Positions 48,289-57,065 of a stretch of DNA of 59,277 bases are shown one piece after another; the first letter of the stretch is position 1; the number at the start of each line of letters is the position of its first letter. The notes below the pieces were generated by a model. The model was not told the DNA's origin and did no database searches. It saw nothing but the letters and a program-made list of their open reading frames with translations. Source of the DNA: Anaerolineae bacterium (GTDB lineage: Bacteria; Chloroflexota; Anaerolineae; Promineifilales; Promineifilaceae); NCBI GenBank assembly GCA_019637635.1, contig JAHBVI010000035.1:1-59277 (forward strand), written 5' to 3'. The position numbers and the translations under genes are program-made.

Positions 48289-48699
48289 CTATTGCACAGC
48301 CAATTCAAATTGCACGGGGCGGAATTTGTAGCCGTAGACAATCATACCTTCGTCACCATCGGTGCGCAGTTTGCGCGTCACCATTTCCACCGGCATGCCG
48401 ATGTACATTTCGTCCTCATCCATGTCGGTTAGCTGCGCCGTGACAATGGGGCCTTCTTCCAGTTTCACCAGCGCCACGCTGTAGGGCGCTTGCTGCTCAA
48501 AACCCGCCGGAGCATCATAAATCGTCGTGTATGAATAGATTTCCCCCAGGCCGGTAAACGTATACAGTTCCTTCGCCGGGGCTGCACATTCCAAACAAAC
48601 ATCACGCGGCGGGAATAACTTAACGCCGCAGCTATCGCAGGTCTCCCCTACGAGCTTATATCGCTGTTCCTGTAAACGCCAATGACGTGAGACTTCCAT
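48289..48699 (-). CDS. Zn-ribbon OB-fold (DUF35) protein of the HMG-CoA pathway
   Basis: A 136-aa protein. A rubredoxin-like zinc ribbon (CDSCGVKLFPPRDVCLEC, about 21-38) is followed by an OB fold (GLGEIYSYTTIYDAPAGF, PYSVALVKLEEGP). In archaea the DUF35 protein bridges thiolase and HMG-CoA synthase and channels acetoacetyl-CoA (Voegeli et al. 2018, from memory). Here it is last in the same gene set, after thiolase. A GGAGG site precedes the ATG. A 200-bp spacer with a repeat tract separates it from thiolase, so a separate promoter is possible. Confidence 0.88.
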   Translation of the reverse strand: MEVSRHWRLQEQRYKLVGETCDSCGVKLFPPRDVCLECAAPAKELYTFTGLGEIYSYTTIYDAPAGFEQQAPYSVALVKLEEGPIVTAQLTDMDEDEMYIGMPVEMVTRKLRTDGDEGMIVYGYKFRPVQFELAVQ

Positions 48700-48835
48700 C
48701 TTTTTTATCCTCCGGTTTTTATTTCCGGTTCTAGTGGGTTATTAAAACCAAAATTTCCTGTTCGTAATTATCTACGGAAACCCTATCATGTACTGCCAGT
48801 GTCGCCCGGATAGCTGTCAAAAGCTGCCAGAAATT

Positions 48836-48905
48836 GAAGTGTCAAGTGTTTAAGTGTCAGGTGTCACGTAAAAGCCACTTGACACATGACACTTGACACT
48901 TAAAC
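48836..48905. repeat. Heptanucleotide repeat tract, family C (AAGTGTC)
   Basis: AAGTGTCAAGTGTTTAAGTG direct units and inverted ACTTGACACATGACACTTGA units, overlapping the end of the thiolase-like gene. Confidence 0.85.
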
Positions 48906-50051
48906 ACTCAATATATGCGTCACGGCCGTAGCCCCCGTACCCCCCAAATTCTGAGCCATACCAATTTTGGCGTCGGCGACCTGGCACGCTTCCGCCTGCC
49001 CCCGTAGCTGCCGCGCCACTTCCACAATCTGGTACATCCCCGTCGCCCCACCGGGATTGCCTCGCGCTTTCAGGCCGCCAAACGTGCTAATGGGGATACG
49101 GCCGTTCCGCCCAATCTGCCCATCCCGCGCCAACTGCCAGCCCGCGCCCGGTTCCGCAAAACCCGCCGCCTCCAACGACAACGCCGCCAGCACCGTAAAC
49201 GCATCATGCAGTTCAAAAAGGTCAATATCATCTGGCGTCACGCCGGCCATGGCCATCGCTTTTTGGGTGCTGCGTTCGGCCGCGCCCAGCCAGAGCGGGT
49301 TCTTGCGGTCATGCAGCGCCAGCGTGTCCGTGGCCAGCGCCGACCCCAAAATGCGAATTGGTTGCGGCGACATATCCATCGCTTTTTCGCTGTTGACCAC
49401 AATCACCGCCGCCGCCCCATCCCCCGCCGGAGCCGCATCAAAAAGGCTCACCGGTGTGGCTATCGGTGCTGCTTTGGCAAATGCCTCCGCTTTCAGCCGG
49501 TTGCGGAACATGGCTAATGGGTTGTCCGCGCCATTGGCATGGGCATTCACGCTGAACCCGGCAAAATCGGGCACACTCACGCCATACTCGTGCATGTAGC
49601 GGCGCATCAGCAGCGCGCCCGCACCGGCAGCCGTCAGCCCTTGCATGGCCTCATAATCCGCATCCAGGCCGGTAGCCAGCGCCGCCGTAATGGGCGAACC
49701 GGGCTGGTCGGTCATCTTCTCCACGCCGACCACCAGCGCCATCTCCACCAGACCACTTTGCACCGCCAGCACCGCCTGGCGCAGCGCCGCGCCGCCGGAA
49801 GCGTCTGCCGCTTCCACCGTCACGGCTTCAATCCCCCGCAGCCCGGCAAAGTCGGCCACCAGCGCCCCCAAATGGTTTTGCGCGCTCAACTGCCCGGCGA
49901 GCATATTGCCCACATAGAGCGCGTCCACCTTGCTCACATCGGCATCATCCAGCGCCGCCTCAATCGCATACCAGGCCAGATGGCGGATGGAGGTGTCCCA
50001 ATGTTCGTTTACGGCCGTGCAGCCAATTCCAATAATCGAAACGTTTGTCAT
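48900..50051 (-). CDS. Archaeal-type thiolase-like protein with altered active site
   Basis: A 383-aa thiolase-fold protein in the SCP2/archaeal group, set between HMG-CoA synthase and DUF35. The nucleophile motif reads VEAADASGGAAL, with Asp83 (codon GAC) where Cys is expected, and the late motif reads GGLKARGNPGGATG, with Asn332 (codon AAT) where His is expected. The intermediate block ELHDAFTVLAAL is normal. Without Cys it may not form the acyl-enzyme intermediate. It could instead be structural in the complex or catalyse another Claisen or aldol step, as Ltp2-type proteins do with DUF35 partners. The start is the ATG at 50051, not the longer frame. The stop is in repeat DNA. Confidence 0.85.
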   Translation of the reverse strand: MTNVSIIGIGCTAVNEHWDTSIRHLAWYAIEAALDDADVSKVDALYVGNMLAGQLSAQNHLGALVADFAGLRGIEAVTVEAADASGGAALRQAVLAVQSGLVEMALVVGVEKMTDQPGSPITAALATGLDADYEAMQGLTAAGAGALLMRRYMHEYGVSVPDFAGFSVNAHANGADNPLAMFRNRLKAEAFAKAAPIATPVSLFDAAPAGDGAAAVIVVNSEKAMDMSPQPIRILGSALATDTLALHDRKNPLWLGAAERSTQKAMAMAGVTPDDIDLFELHDAFTVLAALSLEAAGFAEPGAGWQLARDGQIGRNGRIPISTFGGLKARGNPGGATGMYQIVEVARQLRGQAEACQVADAKIGMAQNLGGTGATAVTHILSV

Positions 50052-50064
50052 GTGTTTTCCAAAG

Positions 50065-50125
50065 GTTGCAGGTGGCAAGTGGCAGGTTGCAGGTACTTGC
50101 CACCTGCCACTTGCAACTTGCTACA
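50065..50125. repeat. Heptanucleotide repeat tract, family D (CAAGTGG)
   Basis: CAGGTGGCAAGTGGCAGGTT direct units then inverted CTTGCCACCTGCCACTTGCA units, between thiolase and HMG-CoA synthase. Confidence 0.85.
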
Positions 50126-50127
50126 TC

Positions 50128-51195
50128 CTACGACATCTTCAATTTATCCCGATACCGCGTATACGTGGCGTAATTGATTTCTTTACGCCGGGCAATGTAT
50201 GCTTCCGTGGTGGGCGCGTTGGCCCGCACTTCCGGCAATTTGTCCGTCACCGTCAGGTCAAAAGCATCCGAACCAGAGCCAGAACCGTAGCTGATCATGA
50301 GAATCCGGTCGCCCGGTTCGGCCACATCCAGAATCGCCGTCAACCCAATCATGGAAGAACCGGAGTAGGTATTACCAATGCGCGGGCTAAGCAAACCGGG
50401 TTTGATCTGCTCCATCGAAAAGCCCAACTGTTTAGCCACCCGTTCCGGGAACTTGGCATTGGGCTGGTGGAACACCGCCCAATCATAATCGGCCGCCGTT
50501 GTGCCCATCTCGTTCATCAACGCTTCGGCCGCACCCAAAATGTGTTTGAAGTAGGCCGGTTCGCCCGTAAAACGGTCACCGTGCGAGGGATACTCAGCGT
50601 GCGCCCGCCGCCAGAAATCCGGCGTGTCGGTTACGAAAGAGTAGGAAGCGTTAATAATCGCCACCGCCTCGTCGGCCGGGCCAAGCAAGATGGCCGCGCC
50701 GCCGGCTGCAGCCGTGTATTCCAGTGCATCACCCGGTCGCCCCTGGGCCGTGTCCATGCCAATGGTCAGGGCATAGCGGGCCATGCCCGACCCCACAAAG
50801 CCGATCCCGGCCTGCATCGCTTCCGTGCCCGCTTTGCAGGCAAATTCCCAGTCGGCCGCCAGTGTATTGGGCACTGAGCCAATCGCCTCGGCCACAATCG
50901 TACTGGTCGGTTTCACTGCATACGGGTGGCTTTCGCTGCCCACCCAGACGGCGCGAATATCCTGCGGGTCTACCTGCCCGCGCAGCAGCGCGTTGCGCGC
51001 CGCTTCCACGGACATGGTAGCCACATCCTCGTCCAGGCCATTCACGGCTTTTTCCTGAATGGGCACGCCGCCCACCCCATTCGTCCACATCTGCGAAATC
51101 TCTTTGGCCGGAATGCGGAAACGGGGCACATACGCCCCATAACCGACAATGCCTACGGGCCGGTCTGGTTTCATTAGTTTGTTGTTTTGGGTCAT
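50128..51195 (-). CDS. Hydroxymethylglutaryl-CoA synthase, archaeal type
   Basis: A 355-aa enzyme condensing acetoacetyl-CoA with acetyl-CoA to HMG-CoA. The catalytic triad is intact: Glu88 in [14 protein letters not shown], Cys120 in [13 protein letters not shown] and His243 in [14 protein letters not shown]. Length and motifs match the archaeal short type rather than the longer animal/firmicute type. The ATG at 51195 has GAGG upstream, and the longer frame is repeat DNA. It follows HMG-CoA reductase and precedes the thiolase-like gene, so this operon makes mevalonate for isoprenoid synthesis. Kinase and decarboxylase genes are not in the window. Confidence 0.92.
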   Translation of the reverse strand: MTQNNKLMKPDRPVGIVGYGAYVPRFRIPAKEISQMWTNGVGGVPIQEKAVNGLDEDVATMSVEAARNALLRGQVDPQDIRAVWVGSESHPYAVKPTSTIVAEAIGSVPNTLAADWEFACKAGTEAMQAGIGFVGSGMARYALTIGMDTAQGRPGDALEYTAAAGGAAILLGPADEAVAIINASYSFVTDTPDFWRRAHAEYPSHGDRFTGEPAYFKHILGAAEALMNEMGTTAADYDWAVFHQPNAKFPERVAKQLGFSMEQIKPGLLSPRIGNTYSGSSMIGLTAILDVAEPGDRILMISYGSGSGSDAFDLTVTDKLPEVRANAPTTEAYIARRKEINYATYTRYRDKLKMS

Positions 51196-51202
51196 AGTTT
51201 CC

Positions 51203-51280
51203 TCGTAATCGGTAATCGGTGAACGGTAATCGGTAATCGGCGTAACAACCAATTACCGATTACCGATTACCGATAACAGT
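51203..51280. repeat. Heptanucleotide repeat tract, family B
   Basis: TAATCGGTGAACGGTAATCGG direct units and inverted CCGATTACCGATTACCGAT units. The last residues and stop of HMG-CoA reductase lie in it. Confidence 0.9.
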
Positions 51281-52542
51281 TCCTTTGCGCGTTCCACGCG
51301 CACGTTTTGTTCCTTTACTAATTGGTCGGCGATGGCCTGCACCTGTCCGTCTAATGCTCCAGCCGCCAACGCCACCTGGCGGGCGTGCATGCGCATATGC
51401 CCTTCCTGAATTCCTACAGTCGCCAGTGCTTTAATGGCTGCCAGGTTTTGGGCCAGACCCACACAGGCGATTACTTGGGCCAGTTCGGCGGCGGACTGCA
51501 CGTTGAGAATCTTTAGGGCAACCTGGGCGGTGGGGTGGACTTTGGTGGCCCCACCCACCACGCCGACGGAAAGGGGCAGCGTAATTTCGCCGTAGAGATC
51601 ACCGTTTTCGGCAACGTGCCAGTCGGTGAGGGATTGGTAACGGCCGTGACGCGCTGCATACGCATGTGCCCCCGCTTCCACCGCCCGCCAATCGTTGCCG
51701 GTGGCAATACACACGGCGTCAATGCCGTTCATAATGCCCTTGTTGTGCGTGGCCGCCCGGTAGGGGTCTACCACGGCAAAAGCGTTGGCTTCGGCAATGA
51801 GTTGGGCTACTTCGTAACCGGAGTAGGTGGTGCGCTGCGCTAACGCATCAGCGGGGATGGTGCAGCGGGCGGTGGCGGTGCGCCGGTCGGTGAGGTTGGA
51901 CAGGATGCGCAGATTAGAACGCCCGCCGGTCAGTTCGGTGACGAGGGGAGCTATCGCTTCGACGGCCGTGTTGATGGCATTGGCCCCCATGGCATCGCGG
52001 CAGTCATAGAGCAGGTGGATGATGAGCATTGGGCCGACGGGAGTGTCCCAAAATGGCCGTATCTCAATGTCTCGCGCCCCGCCGCCTCGTTTGACAATGT
52101 TCTGGCTGCACTCGTTGGCCGCTTCCATGAGCCGGTGTTTGTGGGCCGAAATAGCAGACATGGCCACGTTCATGTCAGGAATGTCCAGCAGTTGAATCTG
52201 GCCGATCATGATCGGGTCGGAGGACTCGGTGTGGAAACCGCCGCCTTCGCGGATGAGTTTGGCGGCATGGCTGACGGCGGCTAACACGCTTGGTTCTTCC
52301 ACGGCCATGGGGATGAGATAGTCACGGCCGTTGATCAGAAAATTCGCCGCTACCCCCAACGGCAGAGCAAATGTGCCCAGCGCGTTTTCGATCATTTTGT
52401 CGGCCTGGGTGGGCGGCAGGCCACGGCCGTGCAGCACCGCCTTGTCCTCATCCGTCAGATCAGCCCATTGGGCCACCATCTCAATCCGTTCTTCCAACGA
52501 CAACTTATAAAAGCCGGGTAGTCGTGAAGATTTATCAATCAC
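51253..52542 (-). CDS. Hydroxymethylglutaryl-CoA reductase, class II
   Basis: A 429-aa enzyme making mevalonate from HMG-CoA. Residue positions fit the class II (Pseudomonas mevalonii) type: Glu83 in VEEPSVLA, Lys268 in ATHNKGIMNG, Asp284 in TGNDWRAVEAG and His382 in EGHMRMHAR. Length also fits class II rather than the longer class I. The start is GTG (52542) with AAGGAAG upstream. In this operon the biosynthetic direction is likely because the two preceding steps are encoded with it. The C-terminus (VIGNR) comes from a repeat tract. Confidence 0.92.
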   Translation of the reverse strand: MIDKSSRLPGFYKLSLEERIEMVAQWADLTDEDKAVLHGRGLPPTQADKMIENALGTFALPLGVAANFLINGRDYLIPMAVEEPSVLAAVSHAAKLIREGGGFHTESSDPIMIGQIQLLDIPDMNVAMSAISAHKHRLMEAANECSQNIVKRGGGARDIEIRPFWDTPVGPMLIIHLLYDCRDAMGANAINTAVEAIAPLVTELTGGRSNLRILSNLTDRRTATARCTIPADALAQRTTYSGYEVAQLIAEANAFAVVDPYRAATHNKGIMNGIDAVCIATGNDWRAVEAGAHAYAARHGRYQSLTDWHVAENGDLYGEITLPLSVGVVGGATKVHPTAQVALKILNVQSAAELAQVIACVGLAQNLAAIKALATVGIQEGHMRMHARQVALAAGALDGQVQAIADQLVKEQNVRVERAKELLSVIGNR

Positions 52543-52555
52543 AGAGTTTCTTCCT

Positions 52556-52625
52556 TGTTTGGGAGATTAGGAGATTGGGAGATTGAGAGATTCATACCAA
52601 TCTCCCAATCGCTCAGTCTCCCAAT
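52556..52625. repeat. Heptanucleotide repeat tract, family A
   Basis: GGGAGATTAGGAGATTGGGA direct units and inverted CAATCTCCCAATCGCTCAGT units upstream of HMG-CoA reductase. Confidence 0.85.
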
Positions 52626-52640
52626 CTCTTGAATTACACA

Positions 52641-52667
52641 TAAAAAGATTGGGTTCGCACCCAATCT
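52641..52667 (-). terminator. Intrinsic terminator of the ABC exporter operon
   Basis: Minus-strand stem AGATTGGGT / ACCCAATCT (9 bp, loop GCGA) followed by five T. It lies 132 bases after the second permease gene and before the mevalonate operon. The stem arm equals the family A repeat unit, so the terminator may have arisen from that repeat. Confidence 0.75.
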
Positions 52668-52761
52668 CAATAACCCGGACTATAACGTTGGTTTTCTGCC
52701 AAAAGCTGTCAGGAAAGGTTTCGGGAAGAAATTGGCGGGGAAAATAAGTGAACTGTAAGGT

Positions 52762-52793
52762 GTCTGTGGCACGGTTGGAAACCGGCCACAGAC
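52762..52793 (-). terminator. GTCTGTGGC stem-loop after the permease gene
   Basis: A 9-bp stem (GTCTGTGGC/GCCACAGAC) plus an inner CGGTT/AACCG stem with a one-base bulge. No T-run follows, so the terminator at 52641 is the stronger candidate. Confidence 0.45.
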
Positions 52794-52798
52794 AACCA

Positions 52799-53872
52799 TC
52801 AGGCTACAACCATTTCGTAGCGATAGGCGTTGCGAATGACGTAGGCAATCAGCCCGACTTCGGCCAGAATGATCAGGCTCAATACGGCTAATTCGGGGGC
52901 AATGTCAGGCAGGCTGGCCCCTTGCTGCACAATTTCTATTACCGGCTGCACAATGTAATAGGTAGGGAAAATCTGGGCCACCCATTGGGGGATGGAGGGA
53001 AACAGGTAGACAAAAGCGGGCGCATACAACAGGATGCCAATGCCCTTGATGACAGCAAAAAGCGTAGTGATGTCCTTGACAAACGCGCCCAAGAGGATGC
53101 CAAACAGAGAGGCGGCCATTGCCCCCAGAATCAACACAAACAGTAACAAAATCGGCTGCCCGCCAAAAGCACGATTCAACAATAGGACGGCAACGGCCGT
53201 TGTCACACTCAGCAACATGCCCACCAACGCTTTGGACGTAAACAGTTCCGCCAATGTAGTGGGCGTCACGTTGAGGGCGTTCAAAGTGCGTTTCTGCTTT
53301 TCTGTGACCAGGGACGTGGCCGGCACCATGGTGGCGCCGATGATAATGGTCATCAGGATAACCAGGGGGAATACGCGGTCTTGCCAGGGGACGGCGGCCA
53401 CGTCGCCCAGGGTGCGGGTGATGATGTTGACCGGCGCTTCCTGCCCGGCCATCTGGCGGATAAGGGAGACCAGGATGATGCCCAGCAGGGTGCGGTTTTT
53501 CAACAGGCTTTCACCCCAGATGTAAGCGGTGACTTCCGCTTCCTCGCCGCGGCGGACGGTGACGTCAAAATTGGCAGGCAGGACGATGCCCAGGTCTACC
53601 GCGCCATTGGCTACGGCCGTTTCCAGAGCAACGGCCGTGTCATACTCCTTCACCTCCAACGAATCCACCTCCTGCGCCAGGGCAACCACCTGCGAATCCC
53701 CTTCATCCCGTATCCCCAGCCGGGGTTTGTCCACAAAAAACGTACCAAACAACAGCGAAATAACGACGGTGATAAAAAACGGGGCCAGGATGGCAAACAG
53801 AAAGATGGTATTGCGCGGGCCATGAACCAATTCCCGCTGCAACAAAATGGCAATACGGCGTAACCCACTCAT
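52799..53872 (-). CDS. ABC-2 type transporter permease
   Basis: A 357-aa permease. One N-terminal helix (about 22-42) is followed by an extracytoplasmic region of about 130 residues (FVDKPRLGIRDEGDS onwards), then five C-terminal helices including IILMTIIIGATMVPATSLVTEKQKRTLNALNVTPTT, which is the ABC-2 coupling region. The final helices end in EMVVA. The ATG overlaps the stop of the first permease (ATGA). The longer frame upstream is rejected. It pairs with the permease at 53869 and the ATPase at 54983. Confidence 0.88.
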   Translation of the reverse strand: MSGLRRIAILLQRELVHGPRNTIFLFAILAPFFITVVISLLFGTFFVDKPRLGIRDEGDSQVVALAQEVDSLEVKEYDTAVALETAVANGAVDLGIVLPANFDVTVRRGEEAEVTAYIWGESLLKNRTLLGIILVSLIRQMAGQEAPVNIITRTLGDVAAVPWQDRVFPLVILMTIIIGATMVPATSLVTEKQKRTLNALNVTPTTLAELFTSKALVGMLLSVTTAVAVLLLNRAFGGQPILLLFVLILGAMAASLFGILLGAFVKDITTLFAVIKGIGILLYAPAFVYLFPSIPQWVAQIFPTYYIVQPVIEIVQQGASLPDIAPELAVLSLIILAEVGLIAYVIRNAYRYEMVVA

Positions 53873-54927
53873 CGGAACTTCCTCCACAGCGCCAGGATGC
53901 CCAGCGCAAAAAAGAACAGCGCAAAAGCAAACAGCGCCAATAGATTGGCGGCCACATCGGCCCAGCCCGCGCCAAAATTCATCACCCGGTAAAGGGTGTC
54001 TACAATGTAATAGGAGGGAATCAATTTGACCCAGTCGCTGACCAGGCCGGGCACGATGGCGGTGAACGCCGGCAGGGTCAGGGTGATAATGGCTAACATA
54101 CTCCAACTCATCACCCCCATCAGGTCGCGGGCCACTGAAGCAATCAGAAAACCTAGACCGGTGACGAGCATGGCCCCCAGCAGCAAGGTAAACAAGAGCA
54201 GGAGTGGCCCCTGATCCAGGCTGCGCGTGACCAGCATGAGGACCGTCACCTGCGTAAAAGCCAGCCCAATGCCCATGATCCCCTTGCCGGTAAAGAGGCC
54301 GGGAATGGTCAGCGGCGTCACCAGGAGCGCCTGAATCGTTTGCCCTTCAATTTCGGAACTGATCAGAGCGGCCAGCCCCATGGTTTCGATGAGCAATATA
54401 GCCACCACCAGCATCGGTATGAGCTGGTCGCGCAGGGCAATCTGCTGCCCGGCCATATCGGTTCCCAGGATTTCTTGCCGTACGTTCAGGGTGAGCGGCC
54501 GGCCCGCCATGTTGTAGGCCAATTCCTGGAAGAGAACGGCGTAGGCTTCATGGAGTTCCTGGGGGAAGTCGGGGGTGAAGTAGAGGATGATGTCATCCTG
54601 TTCCTGAGCAGCGAGCCGGGTGAGCAGGTCATCGGAGACGACAACGCCGATGTTGTATTCGCCGTCCTCCATGGCTTGCAGCAGGGCGTCTTCGGTCACG
54701 GCCGTTTGCAGCACCACCCCCTCTTCGGCCAACGCTCCCAGGAAAGCGGGCGGGATGGCCGGCGCATACACGCCAATTGTCACCGTCTCATCTACGGTCG
54801 CCGGCATGATGTAGTAGATGATGGCATAAAACACCAGCCCCAAGACGGTGATAAAGGCAAAAAAACGGTTGCGGAAATAAAGCGAAAGATCTTTGACGAC
54901 AATGGCGCTGACTAAATTTGCGTTCAT
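53869..54927 (-). CDS. ABC-2 type transporter permease
   Basis: A 352-aa permease of the same topology: helix 1 (about 23-45, FAFITVLGLVFYAIIYYIM), a large extracytoplasmic loop (about 47-165) and five C-terminal helices, with SSEIEGQTIQALLVTPLTIPGLFTGK as the coupling segment. The family exports drugs, Na+ or polymers in NatAB-like systems; the substrate here is unknown. ATG 54927 is preferred over the preceding GTG. It is the middle gene of an ATPase-permease-permease operon. Confidence 0.88.
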   Translation of the reverse strand: MNANLVSAIVVKDLSLYFRNRFFAFITVLGLVFYAIIYYIMPATVDETVTIGVYAPAIPPAFLGALAEEGVVLQTAVTEDALLQAMEDGEYNIGVVVSDDLLTRLAAQEQDDIILYFTPDFPQELHEAYAVLFQELAYNMAGRPLTLNVRQEILGTDMAGQQIALRDQLIPMLVVAILLIETMGLAALISSEIEGQTIQALLVTPLTIPGLFTGKGIMGIGLAFTQVTVLMLVTRSLDQGPLLLLFTLLLGAMLVTGLGFLIASVARDLMGVMSWSMLAIITLTLPAFTAIVPGLVSDWVKLIPSYYIVDTLYRVMNFGAGWADVAANLLALFAFALFFFALGILALWRKFR

Positions 54928-54941
54928 CACATTTCACCAAC

Positions 54942-54975
54942 AGACCTGACAGGTTCCAAAAAACCTGTCAGGTCT
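54942..54975. repeat. AGACCTGACAGGTT hairpin, copy 3
   Basis: Perfect 14-bp arms around a 6-nt loop (CCAAAA), lying between the ATPase and the first permease of one operon. Here it cannot be a full terminator without splitting the operon. Confidence 0.85.
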
Positions 54976-54982
54976 CGTCTGC

Positions 54983-55846
54983 CTACACCAACCCACGACC
55001 GGTAATCTTGTGGAAAATATCTTCCAGGGTGGCTTCCTCGCTGTGAACGGTGATCACCTTTTCCTGGCTGAACAGGGCTTGTAAGGCCTGGGGCGTCTCG
55101 TTTTCATCCAGCACCACTTCCCGGATTTCCAGATTGCCGTTTTCCCCGGCCACCTGGATTTTGAGGGCGCGTTTGCCATATTGCTGTTTCAGGGCGTGGG
55201 GTGTATCCAGGGCCACAATTTTTCCCTGGTTGATGAAGGCTACCCGGTCAGACAGTTTGTCGGCTTCTTCCATGTCGTGTGTGGTCAGGAAAATGGTCGC
55301 GCCGCGTTCCCGCTCTTCCAGGATGATGTTGCGGATGCTTTGCGCCGAGGTGGGGTCTAGCCCTTCGGTTGGTTCGTCCAGAAAGAGGATGCGCGGTTTG
55401 TTGACCAGGGTGCGGGCCACCATCAACCGCTGCTTCATGCCTTTGGAGAAGGTTTCCACCCGGTCATTGGCACGGCCGTCCAGCCCCACCCGTTGCAGCA
55501 CCCCGTCGGCGTCAAAATCTTTGACGGCAAATAACCGGGCAAACAGGTTCAAGTTCTCGCGCGCGCTCATTTGCTCATACAGGTTGGTCAGTTCAAAACA
55601 GACGCCAATTTGCGCCTGCACCGCTTTGGCTTTGTGGGCCACATCCAGACCAAGCAGCGTGGCACGGCCGTCTTGCGGCCGCAACTGTCCCGTCAGCATC
55701 TTCACCGTGGTAGATTTACCCGCCCCGTTTGGCCCCAAAAAGCCCAAAATCTCCCCCTCTTCCACCTCAAAAGAAATATGGTCTACGGCCTGCAACTCCC
55801 CATAGGCATACGCCAACCCCTCAGCCACAATTGCTTTTTCGCTCAT
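54983..55846 (-). CDS. ABC transporter ATP-binding protein
   Basis: A 287-aa ATPase. Walker A GFLGPNGAGKSTTVKML, Q-loop in GVCFELTNLYEQMSARENL, signature VETFSKGMKQRL (the variant common in ABC-2 exporters), Walker B RILFLDEPTEGLDP and switch His in TTHDMEEADKL. The C-terminal 80 residues are the usual NatA-like tail ending in TLEDIFHKITGRGLV. The start has GGAGGG upstream. It is the first gene of the three-gene exporter operon. Confidence 0.93.
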   Translation of the reverse strand: MSEKAIVAEGLAYAYGELQAVDHISFEVEEGEILGFLGPNGAGKSTTVKMLTGQLRPQDGRATLLGLDVAHKAKAVQAQIGVCFELTNLYEQMSARENLNLFARLFAVKDFDADGVLQRVGLDGRANDRVETFSKGMKQRLMVARTLVNKPRILFLDEPTEGLDPTSAQSIRNIILEERERGATIFLTTHDMEEADKLSDRVAFINQGKIVALDTPHALKQQYGKRALKIQVAGENGNLEIREVVLDENETPQALQALFSQEKVITVHSEEATLEDIFHKITGRGLV

Positions 55847-55863
55847 AAAACCCTCCATGTAAG

Positions 55864-55893
55864 AAGTTCAACTTCTTTGAAGAAGTTGAACTT
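55864..55893. repeat. AAGTTCAACTTCTT palindromic hairpin
   Basis: Perfect 14-bp arms separated by TG, 18 bases upstream of the ATPase ATG. It could be an operator for the exporter operon or one more dispersed hairpin. No second copy was seen. Confidence 0.65.
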
Positions 55894-56102
55894 TTCGCCG
55901 GATACATTGTAGCAATTACCTGCCCTGAACGATATTGAGTTTTGTCACATGTGTAACACGTAAGGGGGATATGAGCCTTGCCTTAAGCCAACCTGTTTTT
56001 CTTTGGCGGTAACATGGCGACACGTTAAACTATTTTTTGGTCGCTGCCCACATAAGCGGCGGCCGGTATGTCTGAACCGGATGTAGGAATTTAGCACAAC
56101 AT

Positions 56103-57065
56103 ATGGTGGATGTAGCCGTCATAATCGTCAGTTGGAACGTGCGCGATTATTTGATTAAATGTTTACGTTCCGTCTTCGCCGAGTTTAAGCGGTCTGGCCT
56201 ATCAGGTGAGGTGTGGGTGGTAGACAACGCCTCCACCGATGGCACGGTAGCCCTCTTAGATGATCTCTTTCCCCAAATTCATTTGCTGGCAAATGAGCAT
56301 AATCCGGGTTTTGGCGCGGCCAATAACCAGGGGATGCAGGCAGCGGCGGCCAGCCAACCCCGTTATTACTTCCTGCTAAATCCTGACACAGTGTTAAATC
56401 CAGGCGCGTTAAAAGAGTTGGTGCGCTGTCTGGATGAACGGCCGGATGGGGGTATGGCCGGAGCGCGATTGGTATATGGCGACGGCCGTTTCCAACACAG
56501 CGCCTTTACCTTCCCCGGTGTGCGACAATTACTCTTCGACCTGTATCCATTGCCATCCCGTTTGTACGAAACGCGCCTGAACGGCCGTTACCGCCGTTCT
56601 CGCTTCCAACGCAACGGCAAACCATTTGCCATTGACCACCCGCTGGGGGCCACCATGCTGGTGCGCGCCGAAGTCGCCGAAGCCACCAAAGGGTTCGACG
56701 AATCCTACCATATGTACTGCGAAGAGATTGACTGGAGCTGGCGGGTGCAGGCCGCTGGCTGGAAAATTTATGCGGTGCCCACCGCCGAGATTGTGCATTA
56801 TGGCGGCGAAAGCACCCGGCAGGTACCGGCGCGTTCGCTGGTGAATCTGTGGCGCAGCCGGGCGCAGTTATATGAACAGCATCACGGCCGTGTCAAACTG
56901 GCCATCGCCCGCCAACTGGTTATTCGCGGCATGCGCCGCAAAGCGGCCCACACCACCGACCCCGAACTCAAATGCGCTTACGAAGAGATCGTTGCTATCT
57001 GGCAAAATGGGCATCAACCGGTGGAAGGGCAGGCGGCGGGGTTGCAAGTGGCAGGTGGGAAATAG
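56103..57065 (+). CDS. GT2 glycosyltransferase (rhamnosyltransferase-like)
   Basis: A 320-aa cytoplasmic glycosyltransferase. The GT-A core has AVIIVSWNVRDYL, VWVVDNASTDGT, NPGFGAANNQGM, FLLNPDTVL (the D-x-D-like motif as NPDT) and DESYHMYCEEIDWSWRVQAAGW. That pattern fits the WbbL-type group that adds rhamnose or other sugars to cell-surface polysaccharides. The C-terminal tail (GLQVAGGK) is from a family D repeat. The ATG at 56103 lacks a clear binding site. It is followed by a second GT2 gene. Confidence 0.88.
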   Translation: MVDVAVIIVSWNVRDYLIKCLRSVFAEFKRSGLSGEVWVVDNASTDGTVALLDDLFPQIHLLANEHNPGFGAANNQGMQAAAASQPRYYFLLNPDTVLNPGALKELVRCLDERPDGGMAGARLVYGDGRFQHSAFTFPGVRQLLFDLYPLPSRLYETRLNGRYRRSRFQRNGKPFAIDHPLGATMLVRAEVAEATKGFDESYHMYCEEIDWSWRVQAAGWKIYAVPTAEIVHYGGESTRQVPARSLVNLWRSRAQLYEQHHGRVKLAIARQLVIRGMRRKAAHTTDPELKCAYEEIVAIWQNGHQPVEGQAAGLQVAGGK

